A stretch of 64,000 nucleotides of DNA from Cellulomonas sp. Root485 (GTDB lineage Bacteria > Actinomycetota > Actinomycetes > Actinomycetales > Cellulomonadaceae): assembly GCF_001426705.1 (NCBI RefSeq), contig NZ_LMFC01000003.1, forward strand, positions 294,995-358,994, given 5' to 3'. Positions 38,500 through 47,693 of this stretch are shown here, piece after piece. The notes below the pieces were generated by a model. It was given only the letters and a program-made list of their open reading frames with translations. It was not told the origin of the DNA and searched no databases. Position 1 is the first letter of the stretch. Each line of letters starts with the position of its first letter. Made by a program: the position numbers and the translations under genes.

Positions 38500-39380
38500 C
38501 GCTGGACCGTGCTGCCTCCCTCCACCGGGAGCCAGAGCTCGACCGTGGCGGTGCTGAAGTCGTCGGCGCGGTCGAGCACCGCGACGACCTCGGGCCCGGG
38601 ACGCAGCTGCCAGGGGTTCGACGGGAACCACTCGGTCGCCGTCGCGGCCCACACGGCCTGCAGCGTGCTCGGGTACGGACCGGCCGCACGGAAGACGGCC
38701 CACGAGCCGGCCGCGACGGGGATGACGTCGAGGTCGTCGGGGACCTCCACCGCGTCCGTGACGGCGACGCCGTGCACGTACGTCAGCTCCGTGCCCTCAC
38801 GCCGGTCGGGGTCGATGTCGGCGCTCACGGCGAGCAGACCGTGCGGCTCGGTGTCGCCCAGGCCCTTCAGCCGGACGTGCTCCTGCGGGGCCAGCGACGT
38901 GACGTGCTCCTGGATGGCGGTGTTGACCCCCTGGTGCACGAGCGGGACGCGCGTGGCGTGCCCCACGAGGCGGAAGGCGGGTCGGGTGACGATGCGGACG
39001 TCCATGGGGAGTGCTCCTTCGACGGTCAGGCGGAACCTGAGGCGTGGCTGGCTGCGGAGGGGGCCGCCATCGCGCCGGGCTCGTCCCGGGCTGACGCCGT
39101 GCACGGACAGGAACGCCCGGCCGAAGGCTTCTGCCGAGCCGTACCCGTACCGGACGGCGATGCCCAGCAGGTCCCCCGACCCGGTGACGACGTCGGCCGC
39201 CGCGACCGTCATCCGCCGGCGGCGCACGTACTCCGACAGCGGCATCCCGGCCAGCGTGGAGAACATGCGACGCAGGTGGTACTCGGTCGTCCCGAGCGAC
39301 GTGGCGACGCGGACGACGTCGAGGTCCTCGGTGAGGCTCTCCTCCACGAGGTCCACGAGCCGGTTGAGCCAGGCGATCAC
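38496..39380 (-). CDS. AraC-family regulator with GyrI-like effector domain
   Basis: 294 residues from GTG 39380 with GAAGGGGG upstream. Residues ~1-100 form the AraC double helix-turn-helix (VVRVATSLGTTEYHLRRMFS; LLGIAVRYGYGSAEAFGRAF), and ~125-290 a GyrI-like ligand-binding domain (FRLVGHATRVPLVH; AAGSWAVFRAAGPYPSTLQA). This is the layout of MarA/Rob-like activators that bind cationic drugs. The target genes are not evident. Confidence 0.88.
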   Translation of the reverse strand: MIAWLNRLVDLVEESLTEDLDVVRVATSLGTTEYHLRRMFSTLAGMPLSEYVRRRRMTVAAADVVTGSGDLLGIAVRYGYGSAEAFGRAFLSVHGVSPGRARRDGGPLRSQPRLRFRLTVEGALPMDVRIVTRPAFRLVGHATRVPLVHQGVNTAIQEHVTSLAPQEHVRLKGLGDTEPHGLLAVSADIDPDRREGTELTYVHGVAVTDAVEVPDDLDVIPVAAGSWAVFRAAGPYPSTLQAVWAATATEWFPSNPWQLRPGPEVVAVLDRADDFSTATVELWLPVEGGSTVQR

Positions 39381-39474
39381 GGTGCCCCCTTCCGGTGTCC
39401 ACCCTGGCGTGCTCGCGCGCCGCCGCACCCGATCATCGCGGTCCGGTGCGATCAGGGCTCGCGCGGAGCCTGGG

Positions 39475-41937
39475 TCACCAGCAGGGGCTCGTGCCGTCGA
39501 GGGTGCTGGCGAGGCCGTTGGTGTCGACGGCGGTGATCCGCCAGGTTGTCGCCGAGCCCAGGAGTGCCTTGTCGACGACCTCGCGGTAGCCGTCCGGCGG
39601 CCCGATCAGATCCATGCTGTAGCTCGCCCCGTTGATCGAGAGGGTCACGCTGTCGATGGAGTCGTCCGACACCCGCGCGAAGAACGCCATGCCGAGATCT
39701 CCCATGTCGCGGCACACGTCGGCCGGGAAGGACATGTCCGGCGACCGGTTCGCCTGGACGGTGGCCCTGCCCTCCATCACGCCGAGGCTGCCCGAGCGGT
39801 AGGTGACGACGACGGCGTCCTGGTGGTCGCCGTCGCTGGGGGGCTGGCCGGTCGACCGCACGACGGTGATCGTGCCGGAGCCGCCCTGGGGCACCGTCAC
39901 GCTCGCCGGCCCGGACAGCCACGGAGCGACGGCGACCTCGAACACGTTGGTCCCCACGCAGTCGGACGTGACCGTGACGACGGCCGACGTCGCGGCGCGC
40001 AGGTCGATCACGTCCGGCGAGAGGCTGGGCCCGCACACGTACTCGACCTTGAAGTCGGCCGAGCCGCTCGCGCTGCGGCCGTCGACGGTGATCGTGAGCG
40101 TCACGCGGTACAGCCCCGGCTCTCCCACCGACGTCGCGTACGGCACGCCGGGAGTCCCCGCGACCGGCCCCTCGAACGGCGCGCCGTCACGCGTGATCGA
40201 CCACGCGAGGCTCCCGCCCGGTGGCACGTCGGAGTGCACGGCGGTGAAGGTCGCGTCGGTGTACGGGTAGTAGACGCTCTCGCTGGTGGTCACCGACGAG
40301 ATCACGGGCACGGTCGACGGTGTCGCGGTGACCGCCAGCGGCGCGGCCGACTGCGCACCCGCGGCGGTGGTGACCGTGAGCGTCACGACGAACGCGAGGC
40401 CCTGGTCGGAGGGCAGCGTCGGTGTGAAGGACCCGGCGTCCGCGCCGGTGGCGAAGGGGGCGCCGGCACCGGCGGCGATCGACCACGCCCAGGTCGCGCC
40501 GTCAGCCTGGTCCGCCGTCGCCGTGAACGTCGCCGGCTCGCCGAGCATCGGGACGGCGGGCGTCACGGTGATCGGTCCGACCGTCGGCAGGACCGGTGGT
40601 GGCGGCGCCGTCGACGAGGCCGGGGCGGGCGCGGACCGACCGGTGGGCCGGCCGCCCGAGGCGGGCGGGGCGGCCTGTCGCGCGACGGGCGGCGTCGTCG
40701 TCGGCGGCGCCTGCGGGACGGCGGCGTCCGCCGGCGGCTGCTCGGCGGGCGGGGCGGCGTCGGGCGCGGGCTCCGACGGGGTCGGGGCGGGCGGCGGCTC
40801 CCCCGTCCCCGGGTCGAACTTCTGCAGCGCCTCCGACACGCTCCACACCCCGTCGGCGAGGCTCAGGACGCCCGCACGCTCACCGTCGCGGTCGTTGTAG
40901 AACACGAAGCCGCCCTCGGCGACCAGCTCGACGTCGTGCCCGGGGTCGACGAGGTCGATCGGCGTGACCTCCCCGTCGCGCGTGTCGACCACGGACGCGC
41001 GGCCGGACGCGCGGTCGGGCACGAAGACGAACGGTCCGGACTGCACGAGCTCCCCGAAGTCCGCCGCACCCGGCTCCGCGAGCTCGACGACCTGCTCGCA
41101 GTCGTCGCGGCCGACGGCTGCCGTCACGAACGAGCCGGTCGCCGACTGCGCGGCGTACAGCTCCGCACCCGTGGACGAGCCGAGCAGCCGCACGTCGTCG
41201 TCGCGCACGTCGAGGCAGGACTCCACCGCCGGCCGGCCGCCCGCGTCGAGCGTGTGCACGAGCGAGCGTGCGGTGTCGACGAGCACAGGCCTGCCCTGGA
41301 CGAGCACGAGCCGGTCGTCCGGTCCGGCGACGTCGCGCAGCACGTGCTTGTGCGCGTCGAACCAGGTCAGGCCTCCGTTCACCTCGTCGATGAGCCACAG
41401 CCGCCCGGCGTCGTCGACGACGGACTGGCCCGGGCCCGGCGTGGCGGCGAGCGACAGGTCGGTGCGCACCTGGAGCGCGCGGGGGTCGACCAGCCGGGCG
41501 CGGGCCCCCGCCGGGTCGAGCACGTACAGCTCACCGCCACCGCTCAGCACCTGGACACCGCCGCCGGCCGAGGCGAACGGCACCGGGTCCGACACGTCGA
41601 ACGTCGCCCCGTCGATGCGCGCGACCGCGCCGTCGGTGGAGTCGGTCACGTAGGCGTCGGTGCCCGCCTGGACGACCCCGAGGTCGTGCCCGGCTCCGCG
41701 GACCCGCGCGCTCGCGACCACCTCTTCCGACGCACCGTCGATCAGGGTCAGCAGCCCTTCCGCGGGCGAGGCGACCCACACGGACCCCGCTCCGAGCGCG
41801 AGGCGTTCCGCCGTCGATCCCCGCCCGAGCAGCGTCGTGCCCGCCAGCGCGGCCGTCGCGACGGCCAGCGTCGAGAGCCACGCGACCGCGCGCCGGCCGG
41901 GCACGATCGAGCGACCGCCGGACCTGCTGGAGTCCAC
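39475..41937 (-). CDS. Membrane-anchored or secreted beta-propeller and Ig-like-domain protein
   Basis: 820 residues from GTG 41937 with AGGAGGGG upstream; the frame is open to 42120 but lacks start signals. A hydrophobic anchor or signal (~20-40) precedes a beta-propeller-like region (~45-370) with repeats such as VWVASPAEGLLTLIDG and YVLDPAGARARLVDP. A long Pro/Ala-rich linker (~380-450) and several Ig/PKD-like domains (TVGPITVTPAVPMLGEPATF; VDGRSASGSADFKVEYVCG) follow. It probably acts at the cell surface as a binding or adhesion protein; no catalytic motif was seen. Confidence 0.75.
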   Translation of the reverse strand: MDSSRSGGRSIVPGRRAVAWLSTLAVATAALAGTTLLGRGSTAERLALGAGSVWVASPAEGLLTLIDGASEEVVASARVRGAGHDLGVVQAGTDAYVTDSTDGAVARIDGATFDVSDPVPFASAGGGVQVLSGGGELYVLDPAGARARLVDPRALQVRTDLSLAATPGPGQSVVDDAGRLWLIDEVNGGLTWFDAHKHVLRDVAGPDDRLVLVQGRPVLVDTARSLVHTLDAGGRPAVESCLDVRDDDVRLLGSSTGAELYAAQSATGSFVTAAVGRDDCEQVVELAEPGAADFGELVQSGPFVFVPDRASGRASVVDTRDGEVTPIDLVDPGHDVELVAEGGFVFYNDRDGERAGVLSLADGVWSVSEALQKFDPGTGEPPPAPTPSEPAPDAAPPAEQPPADAAVPQAPPTTTPPVARQAAPPASGGRPTGRSAPAPASSTAPPPPVLPTVGPITVTPAVPMLGEPATFTATADQADGATWAWSIAAGAGAPFATGADAGSFTPTLPSDQGLAFVVTLTVTTAAGAQSAAPLAVTATPSTVPVISSVTTSESVYYPYTDATFTAVHSDVPPGGSLAWSITRDGAPFEGPVAGTPGVPYATSVGEPGLYRVTLTITVDGRSASGSADFKVEYVCGPSLSPDVIDLRAATSAVVTVTSDCVGTNVFEVAVAPWLSGPASVTVPQGGSGTITVVRSTGQPPSDGDHQDAVVVTYRSGSLGVMEGRATVQANRSPDMSFPADVCRDMGDLGMAFFARVSDDSIDSVTLSINGASYSMDLIGPPDGYREVVDKALLGSATTWRITAVDTNGLASTLDGTSPCW

Positions 41938-42170
41938 GACCCCTCCTGGTGCGCTCCCGCACGGACCGTGCCGTCCGTGCGGTAGGCAGGAGGGGCGCCA
42001 CGATCGGCTGATACCGACGACCTGCGCTTCACCCCCTCGGCGAGGCGACGGAGGGCCCGACTCCACCGATCGGGCGACAAAGGGACGAATCGGGCACGGA
42101 CAGCCCCCGGTGCGGCGCACACTCGACCCCGGCGCGGAGCGCGTCGTCGTCGCACCAGGAGGAGCATCAC

Positions 42171-42608
42171 GTGTTCGGCAGCCGCACCACCCTCGCTGAC
42201 CCGCTCCCCGAGCACGACGACGACTGGTCCGCCGACCGGCTGGCGACGTTCCAGCGCAGGCTCACGGACGCGACGGCGGACCCGGCGCCGGACGGGCTCA
42301 CGGCGTTGCTGGACCAGGTGCCGCACACGCCCCGGAACCTCGCCTCACTCATCGAGCACCTCGTCGAGGAGCACGCCCGGCGGGCTCGCAGCGAGGGCCG
42401 TGCACGCCAGGTCGTCACGGCGCCGCTCCCCGACGGCGCGGTTCCCGGGGTCGGGCACATCCTCGTCGTGCGCTGGCTGACCCGCCGCCACGCGACGGGC
42501 CGCCGGGTGATCCGGCGGGTGTCGTACGCCCCTGCCATCACCCCACCGTCGGAGCGGACCGGCCGGCTGGTCCTGCGCCACCTGGCCGACCAGCTCACGC
42601 CGGCCTGA
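42171..42608 (+). CDS. Hypothetical protein of 145 residues
   Basis: GTG 42171 is preceded by GGAGGAG. The sequence is highly charged, without signal peptide or membrane segment; ASLIEHLVEEHARRARSEGRA is helical and GVGHILVVRWLTRRHATGRR is basic. No family was recognised. It is divergent from the propeller/Ig gene; no functional link can be shown. Confidence 0.65.
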   Translation: MFGSRTTLADPLPEHDDDWSADRLATFQRRLTDATADPAPDGLTALLDQVPHTPRNLASLIEHLVEEHARRARSEGRARQVVTAPLPDGAVPGVGHILVVRWLTRRHATGRRVIRRVSYAPAITPPSERTGRLVLRHLADQLTPA

Positions 42609-42633
42609 TCCCCTCAGGCGGTCCGCTGGGCAC

Positions 42634-43098
42634 TCACTGCCAGACGGTCGCCTTGACGTCGGGCTCGACGGCCGGCTTCGGCGCTGCGGGTGCAGGCCCG
42701 GCTGCGGCCAGGTCGCGCACGTTCTTCTGGACGGCGACCACCGAGAACAGCGCCATCGTGAAGCTCAGCCCGAAGAAGCCCTTCTCCGACAGCTCCAGGG
42801 GCGCGTTGACCAGGGCCGTCGAGACGAGCACGAGGGACGTCAGGACCATCGCCCAGGACAGGCCCAGGAAGATCGACGTCACGGGGACGCCTTCGGCGCG
42901 GTCGCGGACCGACTTCTGCACGGCGATCGCGGAGAACAGACCGAGCAGCAGCAGCGTGCCGAGGAAGCCCTTCTCCGCCGGGTCCATCTCCGCGTTCCAC
43001 AGTCCGACGCCGTAGGCGATGAGCGCGATGGCGAGGGCGACCCAGGACGCGCCGACGAAGGCCGCGGTCGGTCGGGCCGGGACGGGTTGCTGCGACAT
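42634..43098 (-). CDS. YiaA/YiaB-type inner membrane protein
   Basis: 154 residues with two pairs of transmembrane helices in a tandem repeat: VGASWVALAIALIAYGVGLW with EKGFLGTLLLLGLFSAIAVQ, then LGLSWAMVLTSLVLVSTALV with EKGFFGLSFTMALFSVVAVQ. This duplicated two-helix unit with a QKSVRD/QKNVRD end is the YiaA/YiaB domain. The function is unknown. It starts at ATG 43098 with GGAGCC upstream. Confidence 0.9.
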   Translation of the reverse strand: MSQQPVPARPTAAFVGASWVALAIALIAYGVGLWNAEMDPAEKGFLGTLLLLGLFSAIAVQKSVRDRAEGVPVTSIFLGLSWAMVLTSLVLVSTALVNAPLELSEKGFFGLSFTMALFSVVAVQKNVRDLAAAGPAPAAPKPAVEPDVKATVWQ

Positions 43099-43317
43099 GT
43101 GAGGCTCCGGGGGTCGATGGGGTGGCGCCGTGCCAGCCGCGGGCCTGATGGTGCTGGTCCGGGACGGCCCACGGCAAGCATGTCGTCAGATGCCCCTCGG
43201 TCGGGCTAGTTCTCCACAACGACTGCGCATCGCTGCTGTCACGCCGCGGCAACGCTCCCGGACCTTCACCTGCACGCTTGCTCCTGGTTTCGGCCCCGCG
43301 CGCAGGACGCTGTGCCG

Positions 43318-43323
43318 TACTGT
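43318..43323 (+). promoter_or_regulatory. -10 element TACTGT of a leaderless promoter
   Basis: TACTGT ends six bases before ATG 43330, with no Shine-Dalgarno. Confidence 0.55.
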
Positions 43324-43329
43324 CCCGGC

Positions 43330-44859
43330 ATGCAGCCTCGTCGGCGCCCGCTCGTCGCTCTCGCCCTCGCCGCCGCCCTCGGGCTGGCGCTCGTCGTCCC
43401 GGGGAGCGCGGCAACCGCCGTCGCAGCGCCCGAGGCGCCGTTCCTCAGTGTGGGCGTGGAGCGCGGGGCGATCACGATCGCTCGCGTGGACGCGGTGTGC
43501 TGCACGGTCTACCGCGTGTTCCGTGCCGTCGGCTCAGGGCCCGAGACCGAGGTCGCCCACGACGTCACGATGCCGTGGACGGACACGGACCTGACGCCCG
43601 GCGTCCGGTACAGCTACCGCGCCCGCGCCGTGTTCGGAGGCGTGCAGAGCGACTTCTCCGCGCCGGCACCGACGGTCATGGCACTGGCTCCGGCGGACGG
43701 GCACGACGGCGAGTTCACTCCGATCGACCCGTTCCGGGCGCTCGACACCAGGATCGGGCTCGGTGCACCGGTCGGCCCTGTCGGACCCGGGGGCGTCGTC
43801 TCGTTCGACCCCCGGCTCACCGACGCCCTCCCCGGCGACGGCGTGTCCGCGGTCCTCCTCAACGTGACGGGCACCGAGTCCACCCAGCCCACGCACGTGC
43901 GCGTGTGGCCGACCGGTGAGCCGCTGCCCGACACGTCCTCGCTGAACCTCGTCCCGGGGACGAGCCGGCCGAACCAGGTCGTCGTCCCGCTCGGTGCCGA
44001 CGGCACGGTGTCGCTCCACAACAACGCCGGCTTCACCCAGCTCATCGCCGACGTCCAGGGCTTCTACTCGACCGCTGACGGCGTCGACGGCGTCGGCTAC
44101 TACGCCGGACCCTCGCTCCGCTTGTTCGACACCCGCCTGCCCGAGCGCGGTCTGCAGCACGCCGCCGACGGCGACAGCCCGCTCGGAGAGGGTCCGCTCG
44201 GCCCTTTCACGGAGGTCTGGATCCCGCTCTACGCGCTCATGTCGGTCCCGGTGACCGCCGTCGAGGTGAACGTGACCGCGACCGAGCCGACCCAGCCGGG
44301 CCACCTCGTCGCCTGGCCGGGGCAGTCCCCCGCGCCCGGCGTCTCCAACGTCAACTTCGTCCCCGGCCAGACGGTGCCCAACCGCGCCGTCGTCCCCGTC
44401 ACGTTCAACGCGATGGGCTGGCCCGGTATCGCGCTCAAGAACAACTCGGGCGGGCGGACGCACGTCATCATCGATCTCCAGGGCTTCTACGACGACGGCT
44501 CTCTGCCCGCCGGCCTGCGGTACCGGCCCACCGACACCCGACGCATCGCCGACACGCGGGTCGGCAACCATCCCCTCGCACCGGGGCAGACCCTCGTCGT
44601 CCCGCGCCCGACGGAGCAGGAGGAGGCAGCCGTCGCGCACGTGGTCAACGTGACCGCCACGCAGTCGACCGGCCCTGGGCACCTCATCGGCTGGTCTGGG
44701 GACGGTGTGGTGCCTGGGACGTCCGTCGTGAACTTCGCGCGCGGCGAGGACTCGCCCAACCTGGCGACCGTCACGGCCGGTGCGGACGGCCGGATCGCGG
44801 TGACCGGCGGCTCGTCGACCGTGCACGTCGTCGTCGACCACCTCGGCTACTTCTACTGA
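43330..44859 (+). CDS. Secreted protein with an FN3-like domain and three copies of a QGFY repeat domain
   Basis: 509 residues. A signal peptide (1-33) and an FN3-like domain (~35-120, containing VDAVCCTVYRVFR) are followed by three ~115-130-residue repeats. Each begins with a P-x-R-x-x-DTR element (FRALDTRIG; SLRLFDTRLP; RRIADTRVG), contains LNVTGTE/VNVTATE/VNVTATQ with THVRVWP/GHLVAWP/GHLIGWS, and ends DVQGFYST, DLQGFYDDG or DHLGYFY. Such repeats are common in actinobacterial exoproteins; their ligand is unknown. Confidence 0.85.
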   Translation: MQPRRRPLVALALAAALGLALVVPGSAATAVAAPEAPFLSVGVERGAITIARVDAVCCTVYRVFRAVGSGPETEVAHDVTMPWTDTDLTPGVRYSYRARAVFGGVQSDFSAPAPTVMALAPADGHDGEFTPIDPFRALDTRIGLGAPVGPVGPGGVVSFDPRLTDALPGDGVSAVLLNVTGTESTQPTHVRVWPTGEPLPDTSSLNLVPGTSRPNQVVVPLGADGTVSLHNNAGFTQLIADVQGFYSTADGVDGVGYYAGPSLRLFDTRLPERGLQHAADGDSPLGEGPLGPFTEVWIPLYALMSVPVTAVEVNVTATEPTQPGHLVAWPGQSPAPGVSNVNFVPGQTVPNRAVVPVTFNAMGWPGIALKNNSGGRTHVIIDLQGFYDDGSLPAGLRYRPTDTRRIADTRVGNHPLAPGQTLVVPRPTEQEEAAVAHVVNVTATQSTGPGHLIGWSGDGVVPGTSVVNFARGEDSPNLATVTAGADGRIAVTGGSSTVHVVVDHLGYFY

Positions 44860-44870
44860 CGGGACCGGAC

Positions 44871-45275
44871 ATGGATGCCGAGCTCGACCTGCAGGTGCGG
44901 GGTGAGCTGGCGGACGCCGAGCTCGAGGCGCTGCACGCCGTCGCGTTCGGCCACCCGCCCGGTGCGACCCCGTGGCGAGAGCGACTGGCGGAGCACAGCC
45001 TCACCTGGGTCACCGCTCGCGTGGGCGGTCGGCTCGTCGGGTTCGTCAACGTGATCGGCGACGGTGGCGCCCACGCGATCCTGCTGGACACCTGCGTCGC
45101 ACCCGACGCGCAGGGGCGCGGTGTGGGACGGGCGCTCGTCGCCGCCGCGGCGGAGGAGTCGCGACGGGCGGGGTGCCACTGGCTGCACGCCGACTACGAG
45201 CCGCGCCTCGTCGACTTCTACGAGGGGGCGTGCGGGATGCAGCACAGCGAGGCCGGACTCCTGCAACTGGTGTGA
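44871..45275 (+). CDS. GNAT-family acetyltransferase
   Basis: 134 residues, 11 bp after the repeat protein and perhaps in its operon. Acetyl-CoA binding is shown by DTCVAPDAQGRGVGRALVAA (~75), with the typical C-terminal LVDFYEGACGMQHSEAGLLQL. The substrate is unknown. Confidence 0.88.
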   Translation: MDAELDLQVRGELADAELEALHAVAFGHPPGATPWRERLAEHSLTWVTARVGGRLVGFVNVIGDGGAHAILLDTCVAPDAQGRGVGRALVAAAAEESRRAGCHWLHADYEPRLVDFYEGACGMQHSEAGLLQLV

Positions 45276-45281
45276 GCCGCG

Positions 45282-45776
45282 TCAGTCGTCGAAGACGTGC
45301 CAGCAGATGGCGCTCCGGAGGCGCTGGTCGTCGAGGACGAGCTCCCGGACCGCGGCCGGGAGCTGCTCGCGCTGCCAGTCCCGCTCGGCGAGCCGCCTGT
45401 CGGCACCCACCGCCCTGATCGCGTACGCCGCCGCGCCGAGGTCGTGCGCGGCGACGTGGGCCACGGCGACCGCCTGGCCCGCGGCGAGTGCGGCGAACCT
45501 CGCCGGATCGGGCAGCCCGCGCGCCGCGGCGTTCGCCTGGAACGCGGCGTCGTGGGCGGTCTTCATGGGCACCTCTCCACGGATCCAGGCGCGCCCGATC
45601 GCGAGCGCGTCGCGCGGGCGGTGGTCGTCCGGATGGTCGTCCTCGAACAGGTGCAGCACGTGCTCCGCGCACAGCAGGGCCCAGCCGGCGAGCAGCCGGT
45701 GGTCCTCGTCCGTGAGCGTCCCGCCGCGTCGGAGCGTGATCAGCCGGGGGTCACGCGGGGTCGGGAGGATGGGCAC
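45282..45776 (-). CDS. Imm5-like putative immunity protein
   Basis: 164 residues from GTG 45776; an open extension to 45833 carries no start signal. AGWALLCAEHVLHLFEDDHPDD, RDALAIGRAWIRGEVPMK and AAGQAVAVAHVAAHDLGAAAYAIRAV follow the pattern of the all-helical Imm5 family predicted to neutralise polymorphic toxins. No toxin gene is nearby, so it may be an orphan or have another role. Convergent with the GNAT gene (6 bp apart) and divergent from the LLM oxidoreductase. Confidence 0.7.
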   Translation of the reverse strand: MPILPTPRDPRLITLRRGGTLTDEDHRLLAGWALLCAEHVLHLFEDDHPDDHRPRDALAIGRAWIRGEVPMKTAHDAAFQANAAARGLPDPARFAALAAGQAVAVAHVAAHDLGAAAYAIRAVGADRRLAERDWQREQLPAAVRELVLDDQRLRSAICWHVFDD

Positions 45777-45819
45777 ACCCGTTCCTACCACCCGGCAGGA
45801 ATCGATCGCGTCGGAGTAC

Positions 45820-45835
45820 AGTTGAACTGTCAACT
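45820..45835. promoter_or_regulatory. MarR/HxlR-type operator candidate
   Basis: AGTTGA and TCAACT flank ACTG, a perfect 6+4+6 palindrome in the divergent region between the Imm5-like and LLM genes. The TTGA/TCAA arms resemble sites of MarR-type sensors. No regulator gene is in the window. Confidence 0.55.
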
Positions 45836-45858
45836 ACTGACGCATCGAGGAGACGCCC

Positions 45859-46893
45859 ATGACCACGCTCCAGCTCGGCCTGGACTCGTTCGGCGACCGC
45901 CCGCAGGGCACCGACGGCCAGCTCGTCTCGCACGCCGCCGCGATCCGGCAGGTCGTCGAGGAGGCGGTCCTGGCCGACCAGGTCGGCGTCGACGTCATCG
46001 CGCTGGGCGAGCACCACCGCCCCGAGTACTCCGTCTCGTCCCCGGAGACCGTCCTGGCCGCGATCGCCGCGCGGACGTCGCGCCTCCGGCTCGGCTCCGG
46101 GGTCACCGTGCTCAGCTCCGACGACCCGGTGCGCGTCTTCCAGCGCTTCGCCACCCTCGACGCGATCTCTGACGGCCGCGCGGAGGTCATCCTCGGCCGC
46201 GGCTCCTTCACCGAGTCGTTCCCGCTGTTCGGCTACGACCTGGCCGACTACGACGTCCTCTTCGAGGAGAAGATCGAGCTGTTCTCCCGGCTCCTCACCG
46301 AGCAGCCGGTCACCTGGTCCGGCACCACGCGCCCGGCGCTGACGAACGCCGACGTCTTCCCCAAGACCGAGTCCGGCCACCTGACCACGTGGGTCGGCGT
46401 CGGCGGCTCCCCGCAGTCCGTCGTCCGCACCGCCCAGTACGGCATGCCGCTCATGCTCGCCATCATCGGCGGAGATCCCCAGCGCTTCGCCCCGTACCTC
46501 GACCTGTACCGACGGGCGGCCGAGCAGTTCGGCACCACCGCGCACCCCGTCGGGATGCACTCGCCGGGGTTCGTCGCGGACACCGACGACGAGGCCGTCG
46601 AGGTCTTCTGGCCGCACTACCGCGTCCAGCGCGACCGGATCGGCGCGCTGCGCGGCTGGCCGCCGGTGCGTCGCGAGGAGTTCGATGCCGAGGTCGCACA
46701 CGGCTCCCTGTACGTCGGATCGCCCCAGACCGTGGCGCAGAAGATCGCCCGCGCCGTCACCGCGCTCGGGGTCGGCCGGTTCGACCTCATCTACACCACC
46801 GGCGCCCAGCCGGCCGACGCGCGCCTGCGCAACGTCGAGCTGTACGGCACGAAGGTCATCCCGATGGTCCGCGACCTCGTGGCGGACGCGTGA
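45859..46893 (+). CDS. LLM-class flavin-dependent oxidoreductase
   Basis: 344 residues with GAGGAGA before the ATG. The luciferase-like TIM barrel shows [45 protein letters not shown] and [20 protein letters not shown]. Such enzymes use FMN or F420 for oxidation or reduction of small compounds. The GTGA-overlapping F420-reductase-like gene downstream suggests a paired redox function. Confidence 0.92.
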   Translation: MTTLQLGLDSFGDRPQGTDGQLVSHAAAIRQVVEEAVLADQVGVDVIALGEHHRPEYSVSSPETVLAAIAARTSRLRLGSGVTVLSSDDPVRVFQRFATLDAISDGRAEVILGRGSFTESFPLFGYDLADYDVLFEEKIELFSRLLTEQPVTWSGTTRPALTNADVFPKTESGHLTTWVGVGGSPQSVVRTAQYGMPLMLAIIGGDPQRFAPYLDLYRRAAEQFGTTAHPVGMHSPGFVADTDDEAVEVFWPHYRVQRDRIGALRGWPPVRREEFDAEVAHGSLYVGSPQTVAQKIARAVTALGVGRFDLIYTTGAQPADARLRNVELYGTKVIPMVRDLVADA

Positions 46894-47534
46894 CCACCCT
46901 CGGCATCCTCGGCGCCGGCAAGGTCGGCACGGTCCTGGCTCGCCTGGCCGTCGCCGCCGGCTACCGCGTCCTCGTGGCGGGCTCGACCGACCCGGCGAAG
47001 ATCGCCCTCACGGTCGAGGTCCTCGTCCCCGGCGCCACGGCCGTCACCGCCCTCGACGCGGCCACCGAGGCGGACGTCGTGATCCTCGCGCTGCCCCTCG
47101 GCAAGTACCGCACCATCCCCGTCGACGCCCTCGCCGGGAAGCTCGTCGTCGACGCGATGAACTACTGGTGGGAGATCGACGGCATCCGCGACGACCTCAC
47201 CGACCCCCGGACGACCACCAGCGAGCTCGTCCAGGAGCACCTGCCCGGGTCGCGCGTCGTGAAGGCGTTCAACCACATGGGTTACCACGACCTGGACGGC
47301 GAGGCCCGGCCCGCCGGCACGCCCGGGCGCAAGGCGATCGCCGTCGCCGGAGACGACCCGGACGACACCGCGGCCGTCGCCGACCTCGTCGAGCGGCTCG
47401 GTTTCGACCCCGTCGTCGTCGGACCGCTCCGCACCGGCGCACGCCTGCAGCCCGGGACCCCCGCATTCGGCGCCAACGTCACCGCCTCCGCGCTCGCCGC
47501 CCTGGTCGACGGCGCGAGCCTCGACCCCGTCTGA
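46890..47534 (+). CDS. NADPH-dependent F420 reductase-like protein
   Basis: 214 residues from GTG 46890, overlapping the LLM stop as GTGA. The Rossmann start [19 protein letters not shown] and the later [31 protein letters not shown] and [13 protein letters not shown] match the NADP oxidoreductase coenzyme F420-dependent (Fno) family. It may supply reduced F420 or directly reduce a substrate for the LLM enzyme (inference). Confidence 0.88.
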   Translation: MTTLGILGAGKVGTVLARLAVAAGYRVLVAGSTDPAKIALTVEVLVPGATAVTALDAATEADVVILALPLGKYRTIPVDALAGKLVVDAMNYWWEIDGIRDDLTDPRTTTSELVQEHLPGSRVVKAFNHMGYHDLDGEARPAGTPGRKAIAVAGDDPDDTAAVADLVERLGFDPVVVGPLRTGARLQPGTPAFGANVTASALAALVDGASLDPV

Positions 47535-47693
47535 GCGGACCATCGTCGGACGTCGATGGGATCCCTGAGCGCCGACTCTGCACTCCAGCGCCAGAACGGT
47601 GCACCCGTAGACCACTGCGCGCCGCGCGCCGGTGCCACAGTCTCCCCAACCGGCCGGACCAACCGGACAGGCGGCGACGAACGAGGTGGCGTC

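Noticed and set aside
38509..41985. Plus-strand open frame of 1158 codons opposite the AraC and propeller/Ig genes
   Set aside because: Low-complexity Arg/Gly/Val sequence; the minus strand has recognisable domains and good ribosome sites.
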